DNA from: Burkholderia sp. Ax-1724
GTDB taxonomy: Bacteria > Pseudomonadota > Gammaproteobacteria > Burkholderiales > Burkholderiaceae
NCBI RefSeq assembly: GCF_011752995.1
Contig: NZ_VWWL01000004.1
Coordinates: 305,586 to 369,585 of the forward strand
Length of the DNA stretch: 64,000 nucleotides
Reading direction: 5' to 3'
Shown here one piece after another: positions 43,739 through 52,206 of the stretch. Within the stretch, counting starts at the first letter, position 1, and each line of letters begins with the position of its first letter. Under the pieces are notes generated by a model. It ran no database searches. It worked only from the letters and a program-made list of their open reading frames with translations, and was not told the origin of the DNA. The position numbers and the translations under genes are program-made.

Positions 43739-43755
43739 GTTCTTATATGTGGAAC
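43739..43755. promoter_or_regulatory. Operator copy 6 (GTTCT-N7-GGAAC)
   Basis: GTTCTTATATGTGGAAC lies in the 307-base divergent gap between the binding-protein gene and the IclR gene. A second, half-matching site (GGAAC at 43777-43781 preceded by a TATAAT box) follows. This is where an autoregulating IclR protein would be expected to bind. Confidence 0.65.
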
Positions 43756-43945
43756 TATGTATGTTATAATGGAACGATTGAAGTTTCCCTTTGAACAGAT
43801 GAGAAAGTCAAGGTAAACGAAAGAGACCTGGGGTTAGTCCGCATGTGTCGAGAGAGGCGGGCACCGGAACATGCGTGGTCGTGGCTATAAATAGAAGATT
43901 GCGTTCCGTGACCAGGGGGCGCTAAATTGAACGAGGATTGATAAA

Positions 43946-44767
43946 TTGGACGCGAAGATCATGCGGAACAATGAAACGGGAATAGAAGAAGCAGAGGTGG
44001 AACAGGATGGCCCGCGCAGGCTGTCGTCGGTAACGGCGGCATTGCGGCTACTCAAGATCTTTTCGGAAGAGGAGCCCGAACTGGGCATCAGCGCATTGTC
44101 GAAGCGCATGGGTGTCGCAAAGAGCACGGTGCATCGTCTGTGCGCTGCGCTGCTTGCCGAGGGATTGCTGGAACAGAACCCGGATAACGGCCGTTATCGG
44201 CTCGGCGTCCAGTTGTTCACGCTCGGCGCGCTCGTGCGCCGACGCTTCGACGTAACGAAACAGGCGCTGCCGTTCCTGCACGTGTTGCGCAAACAGACGG
44301 ACGAAACCGTACAACTCGCGATTCTCGACGACACGAGCGTCGTTTACATGTTCAACCTCGAAAGCGAACAGGCGATCCGCATGCGCTCGTATATCGGTGT
44401 GCGCAAACCCGCCTGCTATACCGCGGAAGGGCATGTACTGCTCGCCTCCAGCACGCCGGACGTCGTTTCGCGCGCGCTCAAGCAAGGACTCGTTGCCCGC
44501 ACGCCCAAGACGAACACGGATACGCAGGTGTTTCTGAAAACGCTCGAGGACGTGCGTCGAGAGGGTTATGCGATCGATGATGAGGAGTCTGAAGTAGGCA
44601 TGCGCGGTATTGCCGCGCCCGTGCGTGACACGACGGGCCATGTTGTTGCGGCGATCGGCTTCGGCGGCCCCGTACAACGTCTCACGAAGAAGGCGCTGCG
44701 CGCGGCGGTGCCGCATTTGATCGCCGCCGCCGAAGGCATTTCCGCAACTCTCGGCTATCACCCTTGA
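43946..44767 (+). CDS. IclR-family transcriptional regulator
   Basis: This 273-residue IclR protein has an N-terminal winged helix (about residues 30-90: LRLLKIFSEEEPELGISALS, then RMGVAKSTVHRLCAALLAEG) and a C-terminal effector-binding domain with AIDDEESEVGMRGIAAPVRD and GHVVAAIGFGGP. IclR regulators commonly control aromatic catabolism and bind short palindromes. It sits beside operator copy 6 and upstream of the reductase and decarboxylase-like genes, so it is the best candidate to bind all six GTTCY-N7-RGAAC sites. An in-frame ATG at 43961 is a possible alternative start. Confidence 0.93.
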   Translation: MDAKIMRNNETGIEEAEVEQDGPRRLSSVTAALRLLKIFSEEEPELGISALSKRMGVAKSTVHRLCAALLAEGLLEQNPDNGRYRLGVQLFTLGALVRRRFDVTKQALPFLHVLRKQTDETVQLAILDDTSVVYMFNLESEQAIRMRSYIGVRKPACYTAEGHVLLASSTPDVVSRALKQGLVARTPKTNTDTQVFLKTLEDVRREGYAIDDEESEVGMRGIAAPVRDTTGHVVAAIGFGGPVQRLTKKALRAAVPHLIAAAEGISATLGYHP

Positions 44768-44783
44768 GATAGCCCATCAGGAC

Positions 44784-45821
44784 ATGGAAGAGACACTTGT
44801 GAATAACCATAAACATCGCATCACACTCGCGGGCACGGAGCAGTCTTTCGAATGCGGTAGCGATGACGTGCTGTTGCGAGCGGCCCTGCGTAATGACATC
44901 GCGTTCCCGTACGAGTGCAACGTAGGCGCGTGCGGCAATTGCAAATTCGAACTGATCGAAGGCGACGTCGACGCCCGGTGGCCCGAGGCACCGGGGTGGA
45001 CCGCGAAGGATCGCGAACGCCGTCGTTATCTCGGCTGCCAGAGCATGCCGCGCGGCGATTGCACGATCAAGATGCGCCCGAGTCAGCACTACGCGCCTAT
45101 TCATCAACCGAAACGCGTCACGGGCACGTTCACGTCGTGCCGCCCGGTCACGCACGATATCGGCGAATTCCGTTTCGAGCTTGCGGACGAGATGCGCTTC
45201 GAGCCGGGGCAATACGCATTGCTCACGCTACCCGGCGTCAACGGGCAGCGGGCCTATTCGATGAGCAACATCGTGCAAGGCCCGAATGCCAAGGTGCTCG
45301 ATTTTCAGGTGCGCCGCGTACCGAACGGCCAGGGCAGCAACGCGCTGTTCGACATGCTGGCGAAGGGCGAACAGATCGAGATCGACGGTCCCTACGGCAT
45401 GGCCTATCTGCGCCGGGACGTGAAGCGCGACATTCTGTGTCTTGCGGGCGGTTCGGGCCTTGCCCCGATGATTTCCATCGCGCGCGGCGTTGCGGCAGAC
45501 CCGGACATGCAGGGCGTCAAACTGCACTTCCTGTACGGCGGCCGTACGCCACGCGACGTGTGCGGACGCGACATGCTCGAAGTACTCGAAAATTTCGGCA
45601 AGCACCTTCATTTCGACGCGGCCGTTTCGGATGCGGGCGGCGAGCAGTGGGACGGCCATACCGGCTTTGTGCATGAGCTGGCCGAGTCGATGTTCGGTGA
45701 CGGCCTGCGCGAGATGGAAATCTATTTTGCGGGTCCGCCTGCGATGGGGCAGGCGATCCAGAAAATGCTGCTGGCACGCAAGGTGCCGTTTGGGCAGGTG
45801 CATTTCGATCAGTTCTATTAA
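44784..45821 (+). CDS. Iron-sulfur flavoprotein reductase of a multicomponent oxygenase
   Basis: This 345-residue reductase has an N-terminal plant-type [2Fe-2S] domain (C45, C50, C53 and C85 in CNVGACGNCKF and YLGCQSMP), then an FAD domain (QYALLTLPGVNGQRAYSMSN) and an NAD domain (GGSGLAPMISIARGVA), like the reductases of benzoate, toluate and phenol oxygenases. The order differs from phthalate dioxygenase reductase, which has its iron-sulfur domain at the C-terminus. It most likely serves the Rieske ferredoxin and oxygenase at 37-39 kb. A GTG at 44799 with GGAAGAG upstream is an alternative start. Confidence 0.92.
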   Translation: MEETLVNNHKHRITLAGTEQSFECGSDDVLLRAALRNDIAFPYECNVGACGNCKFELIEGDVDARWPEAPGWTAKDRERRRYLGCQSMPRGDCTIKMRPSQHYAPIHQPKRVTGTFTSCRPVTHDIGEFRFELADEMRFEPGQYALLTLPGVNGQRAYSMSNIVQGPNAKVLDFQVRRVPNGQGSNALFDMLAKGEQIEIDGPYGMAYLRRDVKRDILCLAGGSGLAPMISIARGVAADPDMQGVKLHFLYGGRTPRDVCGRDMLEVLENFGKHLHFDAAVSDAGGEQWDGHTGFVHELAESMFGDGLREMEIYFAGPPAMGQAIQKMLLARKVPFGQVHFDQFY

Positions 45822-45848
45822 TTTTCTTCAGTCCATAAAGGAGACGGT

Positions 45849-46841
45849 GTGAGCAAGTTGCAGCTTTCAGTTGCGGTCGGTCCCTACGACCGTATGCGCC
45901 CCCTGGTCGATGGTGAAGTGCAGATCGAGGGCGTCGATCCGACGTTCATGTTGCAGGAACCGGAAGAAATCTTCTTTCGCGCGCTGCGTCATGCGGACTA
46001 CGACATCTGCGAACTGTCGTTGAGCAGCTATTCGGTCAAGACGGCCGCGGGTACGTCGGCTTACGTTGCCATTCCGGTATTTCCGTCGCGCGCGTTTCGC
46101 CATACGTCGGTGTATGTGAACGCGAACGCGGGCATTCGCAAGCCGGAAGATCTGAAGGGCAAGCGCATCGGCGTGCCGGAATACCAGTTGACGGCAAACG
46201 TGTGGGTGCGCCTGTTCCTCGAAGAGGAGTACGGCATCAAGGCGTCGGACGTCACGTGGGTACGCGGCGGTTATGAAGACCCGACGCGCGTCGAAAAGAT
46301 CAGCCTGAATCTGCCCAAGGATGTGGAACTGGTGAACGCACCCGAAGGCAAAACGATTTCCGGCATGCTCGAAGCCGGAGAAATCGATGCGCTGATCGGC
46401 CCGCGCGCACCGTCGTGTTTCGATCGCGGTTCTCCGAACGTGAAGTACCTGTTCGATGATCCGCAGGCGGAAGCCGCGGCGTGGTATCGCAAAACGAAGC
46501 TGTTCCCGATCATGCACACGCTCGGCATCCGGCGCACGCTCGTTGAGCAGCATCCGTGGCTGCCGATGTCGGTGATGAAAGCCTTCGAGAAATCGAAAGC
46601 GATCGCGCTGCACCGTCTGACCGATACGTCTGCGACGAAGGTGACGCTGCCGTTTGTCGATACCCAGCTTCGCGCCGCGCGCGAATTGATGGGCGAGGAT
46701 TTCTGGCCGTACGGTTTCGCCGCGAACGAACATACGCTCAACCGGTTCCTCGCGCAGCATCACGCGGAAGGGCTGTCGAGCCGCCTGCTGGAAGCGAAGG
46801 ATCTCTTCCATCCGGCGAGCCTCGAAAGCTTCAGCATTTAA
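45849..46841 (+). CDS. 4,5-dihydroxyphthalate decarboxylase-like protein
   Basis: This 330-residue protein resembles the Pht5/OphC 4,5-dihydroxyphthalate decarboxylase, which has a periplasmic-binding-protein-like fold but acts in the cytosol and yields protocatechuate. Marks are LSVAVGPYDRMRPLVDGEVQ, DYDICELSLSSYSVKTAAG, IPVFPSRAFRHTSVYVN and LKGKRIGVPEYQLTANVWVR. There is no signal peptide, which argues against a transport role. It starts at GTG 45849 after AAAGGAGACG. The next steps after protocatechuate are not in this window. Related proteins act on other substrates, so the exact reaction is uncertain. Confidence 0.88.
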   Translation: MSKLQLSVAVGPYDRMRPLVDGEVQIEGVDPTFMLQEPEEIFFRALRHADYDICELSLSSYSVKTAAGTSAYVAIPVFPSRAFRHTSVYVNANAGIRKPEDLKGKRIGVPEYQLTANVWVRLFLEEEYGIKASDVTWVRGGYEDPTRVEKISLNLPKDVELVNAPEGKTISGMLEAGEIDALIGPRAPSCFDRGSPNVKYLFDDPQAEAAAWYRKTKLFPIMHTLGIRRTLVEQHPWLPMSVMKAFEKSKAIALHRLTDTSATKVTLPFVDTQLRAARELMGEDFWPYGFAANEHTLNRFLAQHHAEGLSSRLLEAKDLFHPASLESFSI

Positions 46842-46852
46842 TCGGTCATCAG

Positions 46853-46886
46853 GCAACGCTGGGGGAATCCCCGGCGTTGCTGTTTT
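46853..46886 (+). terminator. Rho-independent terminator after the decarboxylase-like gene
   Basis: GCAACGCTGGGG pairs with CCCCGGCGTTGC around GAAT, followed by TGTTTT. It ends the reductase-decarboxylase transcript. Confidence 0.88.
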
Positions 46887-46907
46887 GGATCGCGTCAAAA
46901 TATCATC

Positions 46908-48287
46908 ATGCAACAGATCGCAATAGAGCAGGGCGGTTTGGCAACGAAGGAAGACGGGCTGAGCGGCAGCAAGCTGATATTCGGTGTACTGGCAATATCG
47001 CTTGCGACTGCGCTCAGTATGCTCGATAGCGTGATTGCCAACATAGCGTTGCCCACCATCACCAAGACATTGAATATCAGCCCGTCGGATTCGGTGTGGA
47101 TCGTCAATGCTTACCAGCTTTCGATCATCATGACGTTGTTGCCGCTGTCGTCACTGGGTGATCGGGTCGGCTATGCGCGCATCTATATAGCCGGGCTCGT
47201 ACTCTTCACGTTCGCATCGCTGATGTGCGCGATGTCGCAATCGCTCGACATGCTGATTATTTCGCGTGTCTTGCAGGGGCTAGGCGCCGCCGGCATTGGC
47301 AGCGTCAACACCGCCATCATCAAAATGATTTATCCATCGCGGCTGCTCGGGCGCGGCGTCAGTATTCATGCATCGGTCGTGTCCATTTCGACCGCCGCCG
47401 GGCCGACCATCGCGGCGGCGATCCTCTCCATTGCTACATGGCCGTGGCTGTTTGCGATCAACGTGCCGCTCGGCATTGTCACGTTCTTCGTCGGATTCAA
47501 GGCGCTGCCGCGTCCGCAGGTCTCGAAAGCATCCTATGATTATTTCAGCGCACTGCTGAATGCGGCGATGTTCGGGCTGCTCGTGATCGGCGTCGACCGG
47601 ATGGGCCACAGCAACGGTATCAACGCAAGCATCGTCATCCAGCTATCCGCGGCTGCAATCTGTGCGTGGTTGCTGGTGCGTCGCGAGCGGCATCGAGCCA
47701 AGCCGCTCCTGCCGGTCGACCTGCTGCTTAAGCCGGCATTTCTGCTGGCCGTCCTGACATCCGTCTGTTCGTTCACCGCGCAAATGCTCGCGTTCGTATC
47801 GCTGCCGTTCATGCTGCAGGATGCGCTCGGACGCAGTGCGATGGAAACCGGCGCGCTCATTACACCGTGGCCGATTGCGGTCCTTTGTATCGCACCTCTG
47901 GCCGGTTCATTGTCGAATCGCATCAATGCGGGGGCGCTCGGCGGCGTCGGGCTGGCTATTCTTGCAACAGGCCTGTCGCTGCTCGCGCTATTGCCCGCAC
48001 ATCCCGCTTCGTTCGATATCGGTTGGCGCATGGCGGTGTGCGGGATCGGCTTCGGGCTGTTCCAGCCGCCGAATAACCGGTCGCTTCTCGCCCTTGCGCC
48101 GCCGGGACGCACCGGCAATGCCAGCGGCATGATTAGCGTGGCGCGCGTGCTCGGACAAACGTTCGGTGCCGTGCTGACAGCGTTTATATTGCTGATCGAG
48201 CCTCATCATGCAGGCGTGGTTGCGTTGATCACGGGTGCGAGTTTCGCGGCGGTTGCCGCGTGCGTCAGTCTGACTCGCCTCATATAG
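46908..48287 (+). CDS. MFS transporter, DHA2 (14-helix) drug-efflux type
   Basis: This 459-residue MFS carrier begins in the DHA2 style: ALSMLDSVIANIALPTITKT carries the family helix 1 motif LD-x-T/S-IVNxALP, and LSSLGDRVGYARIYIAGLVL carries the loop 2-3 motif. About 14 helices are expected. Members export drugs, dyes or aromatic compounds. It follows the aromatic-acid module after a terminator, so it has its own promoter and may protect against substrate or intermediates; the substrate is unknown. Confidence 0.88.
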   Translation: MQQIAIEQGGLATKEDGLSGSKLIFGVLAISLATALSMLDSVIANIALPTITKTLNISPSDSVWIVNAYQLSIIMTLLPLSSLGDRVGYARIYIAGLVLFTFASLMCAMSQSLDMLIISRVLQGLGAAGIGSVNTAIIKMIYPSRLLGRGVSIHASVVSISTAAGPTIAAAILSIATWPWLFAINVPLGIVTFFVGFKALPRPQVSKASYDYFSALLNAAMFGLLVIGVDRMGHSNGINASIVIQLSAAAICAWLLVRRERHRAKPLLPVDLLLKPAFLLAVLTSVCSFTAQMLAFVSLPFMLQDALGRSAMETGALITPWPIAVLCIAPLAGSLSNRINAGALGGVGLAILATGLSLLALLPAHPASFDIGWRMAVCGIGFGLFQPPNNRSLLALAPPGRTGNASGMISVARVLGQTFGAVLTAFILLIEPHHAGVVALITGASFAAVAACVSLTRLI

Positions 48288-48386
48288 GCGAGTGGCTATA
48301 GAAGCGCGTTTGACGGGTCTGTGAGGGTGTTTTCTATCGCCTTCATTTTTGTTCTAGTGTCGATGGCGTTGCTTTGAGAGAAATTG

Positions 48387-48881
48387 ATGAACACAAAAGA
48401 TTTGACGCACGCATCCGCAACGGCAGACATCGAAGTACCGGTGCGGCAGAGTGATACCAGCATGGTCTGGTCGGATGCACGGCTGCTGGGCTTCACACCG
48501 ATGGACGATGTGCACGAGGAATTCTATGCGGTCGCGCTACGGCTCGTGACCTGTACCGATACCACGGCGCTCGCCGCGATCGAGGACTTCGAGAAGCACG
48601 CCGTCAGTCATTTCGAGCAGGAAGACGAATGGATGCGCACGACGAATTTTCCGCCGCGTGATTGCCATATCGAAGAGCATGCGGCCGTTTTGAAATCGGT
48701 GGGCGAGGTCAAGGCGGCCGTTGCGGCGGGGCAGGCCAACGCCGAGGTCGTGCGTGATCTGGGTATGCACCTGTTTGGCTGGTTTCCCGGCCATGCGGAC
48801 TATCTGGATTCCGCGCTGGCAGCGTGGATGACGAAACAGACAATGGGTGGAAAGCCTGTTGTGCTGCGGCGGACTATCTAG
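48387..48881 (+). CDS. Bacteriohemerythrin-like protein
   Basis: This 164-residue protein is a four-helix hemerythrin domain that binds a di-iron, O2-carrying centre. The iron ligands follow the pattern: His in MDDVHEEFYAV, HFEQEDEWM (His and Glu), HIEEH (two His) and HADYLD (His and Asp). ATG 48387 is preferred to a TTG one codon earlier. Roles of such proteins include oxygen delivery to oxygenases, oxygen sensing and metal storage. It lies between the DHA2 transporter and the type VI cluster, with no clear link to either. Confidence 0.9.
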   Translation: MNTKDLTHASATADIEVPVRQSDTSMVWSDARLLGFTPMDDVHEEFYAVALRLVTCTDTTALAAIEDFEKHAVSHFEQEDEWMRTTNFPPRDCHIEEHAAVLKSVGEVKAAVAAGQANAEVVRDLGMHLFGWFPGHADYLDSALAAWMTKQTMGGKPVVLRRTI

Positions 48882-49015
48882 TCTGCAAGACCAAAGAAAT
48901 GAAATGGAGCGGCGCGGCGATCGTCGGAATATGAAACGCCGCCGCCGCAATCATGCGTTGCATGTGCAACCAGAGCTGATCCGCCCCGGCCGCATGCCTG
49001 CATGCAGGCATGCAT

Positions 49016-49798
49016 TCAAGGCAGCGAGATCGTCAGATTGGCCGACTGCGGCCCGAGCTTGATGAGCTGCGTATACGGGGCGAGCATATGCACCGTGTTA
49101 TCGCGCAGCCAGGTGCTGAGGCCGAGCCAGGCAAGCAGGCCCGCCAGTGCGAATACGGTGCCGATCGACCAGAGCGGCACTTCGCGCTTGAGGCGGTGCG
49201 CGACCTGATCGGGCAGCGGCCAATGCGGCGCGAAAGGCGCGCGCTTGCCCTTGATGTGAGCGATCTCGTCGCCGAGTCGTGCCGTGAGATAGGCCAGCTT
49301 TTCCGGTCCTTCCAGAATGTACTTGCCCTGGAAGCCGAGCAGCAGGCACATATGAAAAACCTCGAGCGACTGTAGCCGCGGTGCGCCTTGCGCGCGGCAC
49401 TCCTCGAGATACTGGAAGAACTTCTCGCCCGCGAGCTGCTCGCCGAACAGCGCAAGCTGCAACGGACGCCGTTCCCATTCGGTACGAATGCGGAACGACG
49501 ACGCAAGCACCGATTCATCGAGGGCGGCACAGAACGCAAACTTTGCCGCGTACACGTCTTCGGCCGCGACGTTCAGCTTCTTCGCGCCGCGCTCGAAGTC
49601 GCCGAGAAACTGCTGCACGCGCGCGCCGAATTCGGGAGCGTCACCCGGTTCACGGCCGTTCTTCAGCAGGAACAGCATGAAGAAGCCGTCGTACAGCAAA
49701 TCGAGCAGCGAGCGCACCTGGTAAGCCGGCTCGGCGTGAGGAGCAGGGTGATTCACGGCCGGCGCCGCGCTGCCGAAAAGAGAAGGGGCGTTGCTCAT
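49016..49798 (-). CDS. tssL: T6SS membrane-complex protein TssL (DotU-like)
   Basis: TssL is an inner-membrane subunit of the TssJLM complex that anchors the type VI sheath to the envelope. The 260-residue protein has the DotU cytoplasmic helical domain (SLLDLLYDGFFMLFLLKNGR, CAALDESVLASSFR, EVFHMCLLLGFQGKY) and one C-terminal helix near LWSIGTVFALAGLLAWLGLS. It lacks a peptidoglycan-binding OmpA domain, which is probably supplied by the separate OmpA-like protein at 63158. It directly follows tssK (stop next to start). Confidence 0.94.
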   Translation of the reverse strand: MSNAPSLFGSAAPAVNHPAPHAEPAYQVRSLLDLLYDGFFMLFLLKNGREPGDAPEFGARVQQFLGDFERGAKKLNVAAEDVYAAKFAFCAALDESVLASSFRIRTEWERRPLQLALFGEQLAGEKFFQYLEECRAQGAPRLQSLEVFHMCLLLGFQGKYILEGPEKLAYLTARLGDEIAHIKGKRAPFAPHWPLPDQVAHRLKREVPLWSIGTVFALAGLLAWLGLSTWLRDNTVHMLAPYTQLIKLGPQSANLTISLP

Positions 49799-51141
49799 GA
49801 CGTCACCGCGATCAGTTCGAGTTTGAGATCGTTAATGCCCGAAGGCGCATAGACCATGGCCGACTGCGACTGCACCATGCGCTCGAAGAGCGCGCTGCGT
49901 GCTTCCAGCGCGAAATAGCACGCGCCGGGCCGCACCGGAATGGCGGGCGGAACCTGTGGGGTGTAGACGAGCCGCACGCCCGGCATGGCCGAGAGCACGA
50001 GTTTGTCGACGTCGTCGGGGGCGCCGACCTTGAAGCGTGCCGGTACGGCCTCGACGAGATCGACCGCGGGCATGTCGGCCGACACGGCGAGATAGAACGT
50101 GGTCTTGTCGTCGATCTTGCCCGAGTCCAGGCGGCCGATATGGAACGAGGGGCGCACTTCTTCGAGCGCGATCGCGAAGTACTGCGTCGAGATAACCGTT
50201 TCGAGCAGATCGCGCAGAATCGTATCGAGGCGCGCGAAGCCGGGGCCGGGATCGTCGTGGCGATACGCGGGCAGATCGGCGAACGCGTAGCCCTTGGAGA
50301 ACGTCATGAGCTGGCCGGCGAGGCGCAGCAGTTCGTGAAAGAGCCGCTCGGGATGCAGCGTCGCATGCTGATACAGATGCGCGAGCGTGGCGAACGCGCC
50401 GCTTGCCGTATGCAGCAGCCAGAACGAAGCGATGTCGCCCGAACGGAACTCGATGATGTTCTTGGTCGGCTCGCGATGAAAGCCATAGAGCGCATTGACC
50501 TTGGCCTGCAGCGCGTCGATGAGGCGGCGCAGCCGCTGGTGCAGCAGCGGGGAAGCCTCGATGGCGAGACTCGGCGGCACGAAGCTCTCGTCGACTTCGA
50601 AGCCCGAGGTCGCGGTGCGCCGCACGCGCACGATGGGCACCGAGAGCAACTGGTCGCGCGGCTCGCTGTGCGCGATCAGCTTGACGTTCGTCTTCAGGAA
50701 CGTCACGTCGGCTTGCGCCGCGTCGGTGTAGTGATCGGCCACGCTCGCCTGCTCGCTCACATAGCGCGCGACGAAGCCGGCATCGCGGTCCGGTGCGTAG
50801 TTCGCGCCGGTTTCGCGCAACTGGTGCAGCGCCAGGTAGAATGTGAATTCGTTCATGCCTTCGGGCAGCGTGTCGAGCGCGACGGGCGGCGGCAGGTCGT
50901 CGGCCTGCGGTGCGCTGTAGAGCGTGCCGTCCGGAAACACGAGCGAGAGTTCGCTCAGGCGCAGCATGTTGCTGCCCAACGCGTCGTGATCGATTCGTGC
51001 CGTACGCACGCCCCAGTTATACGGTGCGACGGCCTGAATCGATTCGAACAGGCGCGCTTCGTGATAAGCGTCCTGCCGCTGGAAGTGCTGAGGCCTCAGG
51101 AAAAGGCCTTCTCCCCAAAGCACTTTCGAGGAATAACTCAT
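49795..51141 (-). CDS. tssK: T6SS baseplate protein TssK
   Basis: TssK links the type VI baseplate to the membrane complex. The 448-residue protein opens SYSSKVLWGEGLFLRPQHFQ with QDAYHEARLFE, the conserved N-terminal shell domain of the family (also called VasE/ImpJ), and continues through a middle helical and C-terminal receptor-binding head domain. Length is typical. It is the second gene of the minus-strand tssJ-K-L transcript, with a 90-base gap after tssJ. Confidence 0.95.
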   Translation of the reverse strand: MSYSSKVLWGEGLFLRPQHFQRQDAYHEARLFESIQAVAPYNWGVRTARIDHDALGSNMLRLSELSLVFPDGTLYSAPQADDLPPPVALDTLPEGMNEFTFYLALHQLRETGANYAPDRDAGFVARYVSEQASVADHYTDAAQADVTFLKTNVKLIAHSEPRDQLLSVPIVRVRRTATSGFEVDESFVPPSLAIEASPLLHQRLRRLIDALQAKVNALYGFHREPTKNIIEFRSGDIASFWLLHTASGAFATLAHLYQHATLHPERLFHELLRLAGQLMTFSKGYAFADLPAYRHDDPGPGFARLDTILRDLLETVISTQYFAIALEEVRPSFHIGRLDSGKIDDKTTFYLAVSADMPAVDLVEAVPARFKVGAPDDVDKLVLSAMPGVRLVYTPQVPPAIPVRPGACYFALEARSALFERMVQSQSAMVYAPSGINDLKLELIAVTS

Positions 51142-51231
51142 GTTAAATCGGCTATATGCGTGATTCAGCCTATTCCGCTCGCGGCAGCGATTGAGAGACT
51201 GAAATTGTTAAATATTCCGTTTGCCCGTTAT

Positions 51232-51846
51232 TCACCCGCAAGTCACCGACGAAAGCAGATTCAGCGGCTGCGACGGTAATCCTTGCTGAGGCGGGATCAC
51301 TGTGCCGTTCGTGACGGTCATCGCGCAGTTATGCAGGCCGACCATTATGCCGGATTTCTCGGATTTGGCAGGATCGAAGGCGAATTTCCAGCGCTGCATG
51401 GCCGGGTCGCGGAATAGCGCGACAACCCCGAATGCCTGTGCTTCCCGCGAAACCTTTTCGGTGGCGTTATATCGCTGCCCCGGAATCAGCGTCACCTCGC
51501 GCACGCCGAGCAGGTCGCTACCCAGCGCGCTCTTTTCCTTCGCCGAGTCGGTAAACGTATCGAAAGGCGCTTGTTGGAATGACGTAGGGTCCTTCAGCAC
51601 GTAGAGCCGCACCACCAGCGCGAGCGGCTTGTTGTCGGTCGCCGCGTTGAGATTGGGGGCCGCCAGCAGGGTGATGCCGAGATTGCGCGGCGGTTTCTGG
51701 CTGTCCGGCACATCGGGCTTGCCGATGCCCGCGAGCTGCAAGGCTGCCGACGCTGCGCTGCCGAGTGCCGGCACGGCCGCCGCGCAGCCTGCCAGCTGAA
51801 TGCTGGCGAGAAGAATCGATGCGAAACGAATAACGCGCGCATTCAT
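51232..51846 (-). CDS. tssJ: T6SS outer-membrane lipoprotein TssJ
   Basis: TssJ is the outer-membrane lipoprotein that holds the periplasmic end of TssM. The 204-residue protein has a lipoprotein signal ASILLASIQLAGC with the lipobox Cys at about residue 21, and the family beta-sandwich with NPPRNL-like, ALVVRLYVLKDPTSFQQAPF, and a late NGTVIPPQQ region. It starts the tssJKL transcript, divergent from the tagM-like/tssB operon with a 360-base AT-rich gap between them. Confidence 0.93.
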   Translation of the reverse strand: MNARVIRFASILLASIQLAGCAAAVPALGSAASAALQLAGIGKPDVPDSQKPPRNLGITLLAAPNLNAATDNKPLALVVRLYVLKDPTSFQQAPFDTFTDSAKEKSALGSDLLGVREVTLIPGQRYNATEKVSREAQAFGVVALFRDPAMQRWKFAFDPAKSEKSGIMVGLHNCAMTVTNGTVIPPQQGLPSQPLNLLSSVTCG

Positions 51847-52206
51847 TTTTATTGCGCCGGGCGCGAATGCCCGGGACCCCTTGAGTGGTGAACTGCGACC
51901 TGGATTATGCCGACCGCATAACCAAGCGTTTAACCCCGTGTTGCGCCAATAATTACGCGGTTATGTCATGCGGCAATCTTTGCCGACTCGCTCATCAATA
52001 CATTTGATTGAAAAAGAAATTATTTCCAGTGCCAATTTCTTGCCGCTGCACACTCCCGGCTTCAAAGAAACTAATTAGAGTGTGCACCGATCATTCAGAA
52101 GTTGAATTATCAAAAATTGGCCTGTACTATACCCGCGCACTGGAGCTAAAGCAAAGCTCTGATTTCCCTTCCATCGAATTAAAAACTACACGTTGGTGAA
52201 ACCACA
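51847..52206. promoter_or_regulatory. Divergent T6SS promoter region
   Basis: This 360-base gap between tssJ and the tagM-like gene is much richer in A and T than the flanking genes and must hold promoters for both halves of the type VI cluster. I could not fix individual boxes or operators. A 63-codon open frame inside it has no family features and is not called. Confidence 0.5.

Noticed and set aside
37495..46841. Complete classical phthalate-to-protocatechuate operon
   Set aside because: No cis-dihydrodiol dehydrogenase is visible, the reductase has a different domain order, and protocatechuate ring-cleavage genes are missing.
52008..52199. A 63-codon open frame in the tssJ/tagM-like gap
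   Set aside because: It lies in AT-rich promoter DNA, has no ribosome site and no recognisable features.
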